A stretch of DNA of 54,838 nucleotides from an uncultured Chitinophaga sp. (GTDB taxonomy: Bacteria > Bacteroidota > Bacteroidia > Cytophagales > Cyclobacteriaceae), in assembly GCA_902168205.1 (NCBI GenBank), contig CABHOK010000010.1, forward strand, positions 1 through 54,838. The letters are read 5' to 3'. The notes under the pieces were generated by a model. The model was not told the origin of the DNA. It did no database searches and saw only the letters and a program-made list of their open reading frames with translations. This document shows, in pieces, positions 54,794 through 54,838 of this stretch (position 1 is its first letter; each line of letters begins with the position of its first letter). The position numbers and the translations under genes were made by a program.

Positions 54794-54838
54794 CACTCCC
54801 AAAACGAAAGAGGGGGCTGAAAAACGGAAGGTTGATCA

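Larger units (their letters stand above)
54584..54838. other. Right edge, promoter region without gene
   Basis: No reading frame of note. Holds promoters P1 and P2 and the leader of whatever they drive, probably an rRNA operon starting outside the window. Confidence 0.65.

Overview
The window looks like part of a Bacteroidota chromosome, most likely order Cytophagales. The grounds are a SusC/SusD pair, near absence of Shine-Dalgarno sequences, promoters of the TTG-N19-TAnnTTTG type (before rpsT and twice at the right edge), methylmalonyl-CoA epimerase, Bacteroidota-typical lipoproteins and OmpA/PD40 proteins, and a tig-clpP-clpX cluster. No search was run; family names come from reading the translations.

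Region 1 (about 1-9.2 kb) is an AT-richer accessory region. About a dozen short genes all lie on the minus strand: predicted lipoproteins and exported proteins, a dihydrofolate reductase-like protein, an NTF2-like protein, a zinc-motif protein, a PIN-like protein, a truncated SMI1/KNR4 protein and a coupled three-gene module whose first gene appears frameshifted. Most are followed on their 3' side by one of two related families of imperfect-palindrome repeats: short 'S', about 32 bp with one hairpin, and long 'L', about 105 bp with two mirror-image hairpins. I see none of these repeats elsewhere in the window. The layout (one or a few co-oriented accessory genes, then a folding repeat) resembles a gene-cassette array. 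I see no integrase, no clear attC core motif, and the two leftmost repeats are inverted, so a REP/BIME-like or MITE-like hairpin element is an equal or better explanation. This is the most interesting part of the window.

Region 2 (9.2-10.1 kb) is a boundary: an XRE regulator diverges from a small unknown gene across a spacer with repeated GTTG/CAAC half-sites.

Region 3 (10.1-39.4 kb) is core genome: rny-zapA-coiled-coil protein-pheT, DUF1684 and serine hydrolase, radC, rpsT, M1 peptidase, PLC/S1-P1-like protein, SRPBCC, a duplicated membrane-protein pair, GH29 fucosidase, pepP-DUF4198-ridA, amidohydrolase, TerB-like, acpH, thiL, mce, an A-type Fe-S carrier, lepA-folD-queE-pabB-pabC (tightly packed), and an OmpA/TPR/PD40 envelope protein.

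Region 4 (39.4-54.8 kb) holds an orphan SusC/SusD pair with its own promoter and terminator, then queD, lpxB, clpX-clpP-tig (minus), tRNA-Leu(TAG), a bifunctional RelA/SpoT enzyme, fur, a STAS protein and purA. The window ends in two tandem, near-identical strong promoters reading rightward, probably those of an rRNA operon that starts outside.
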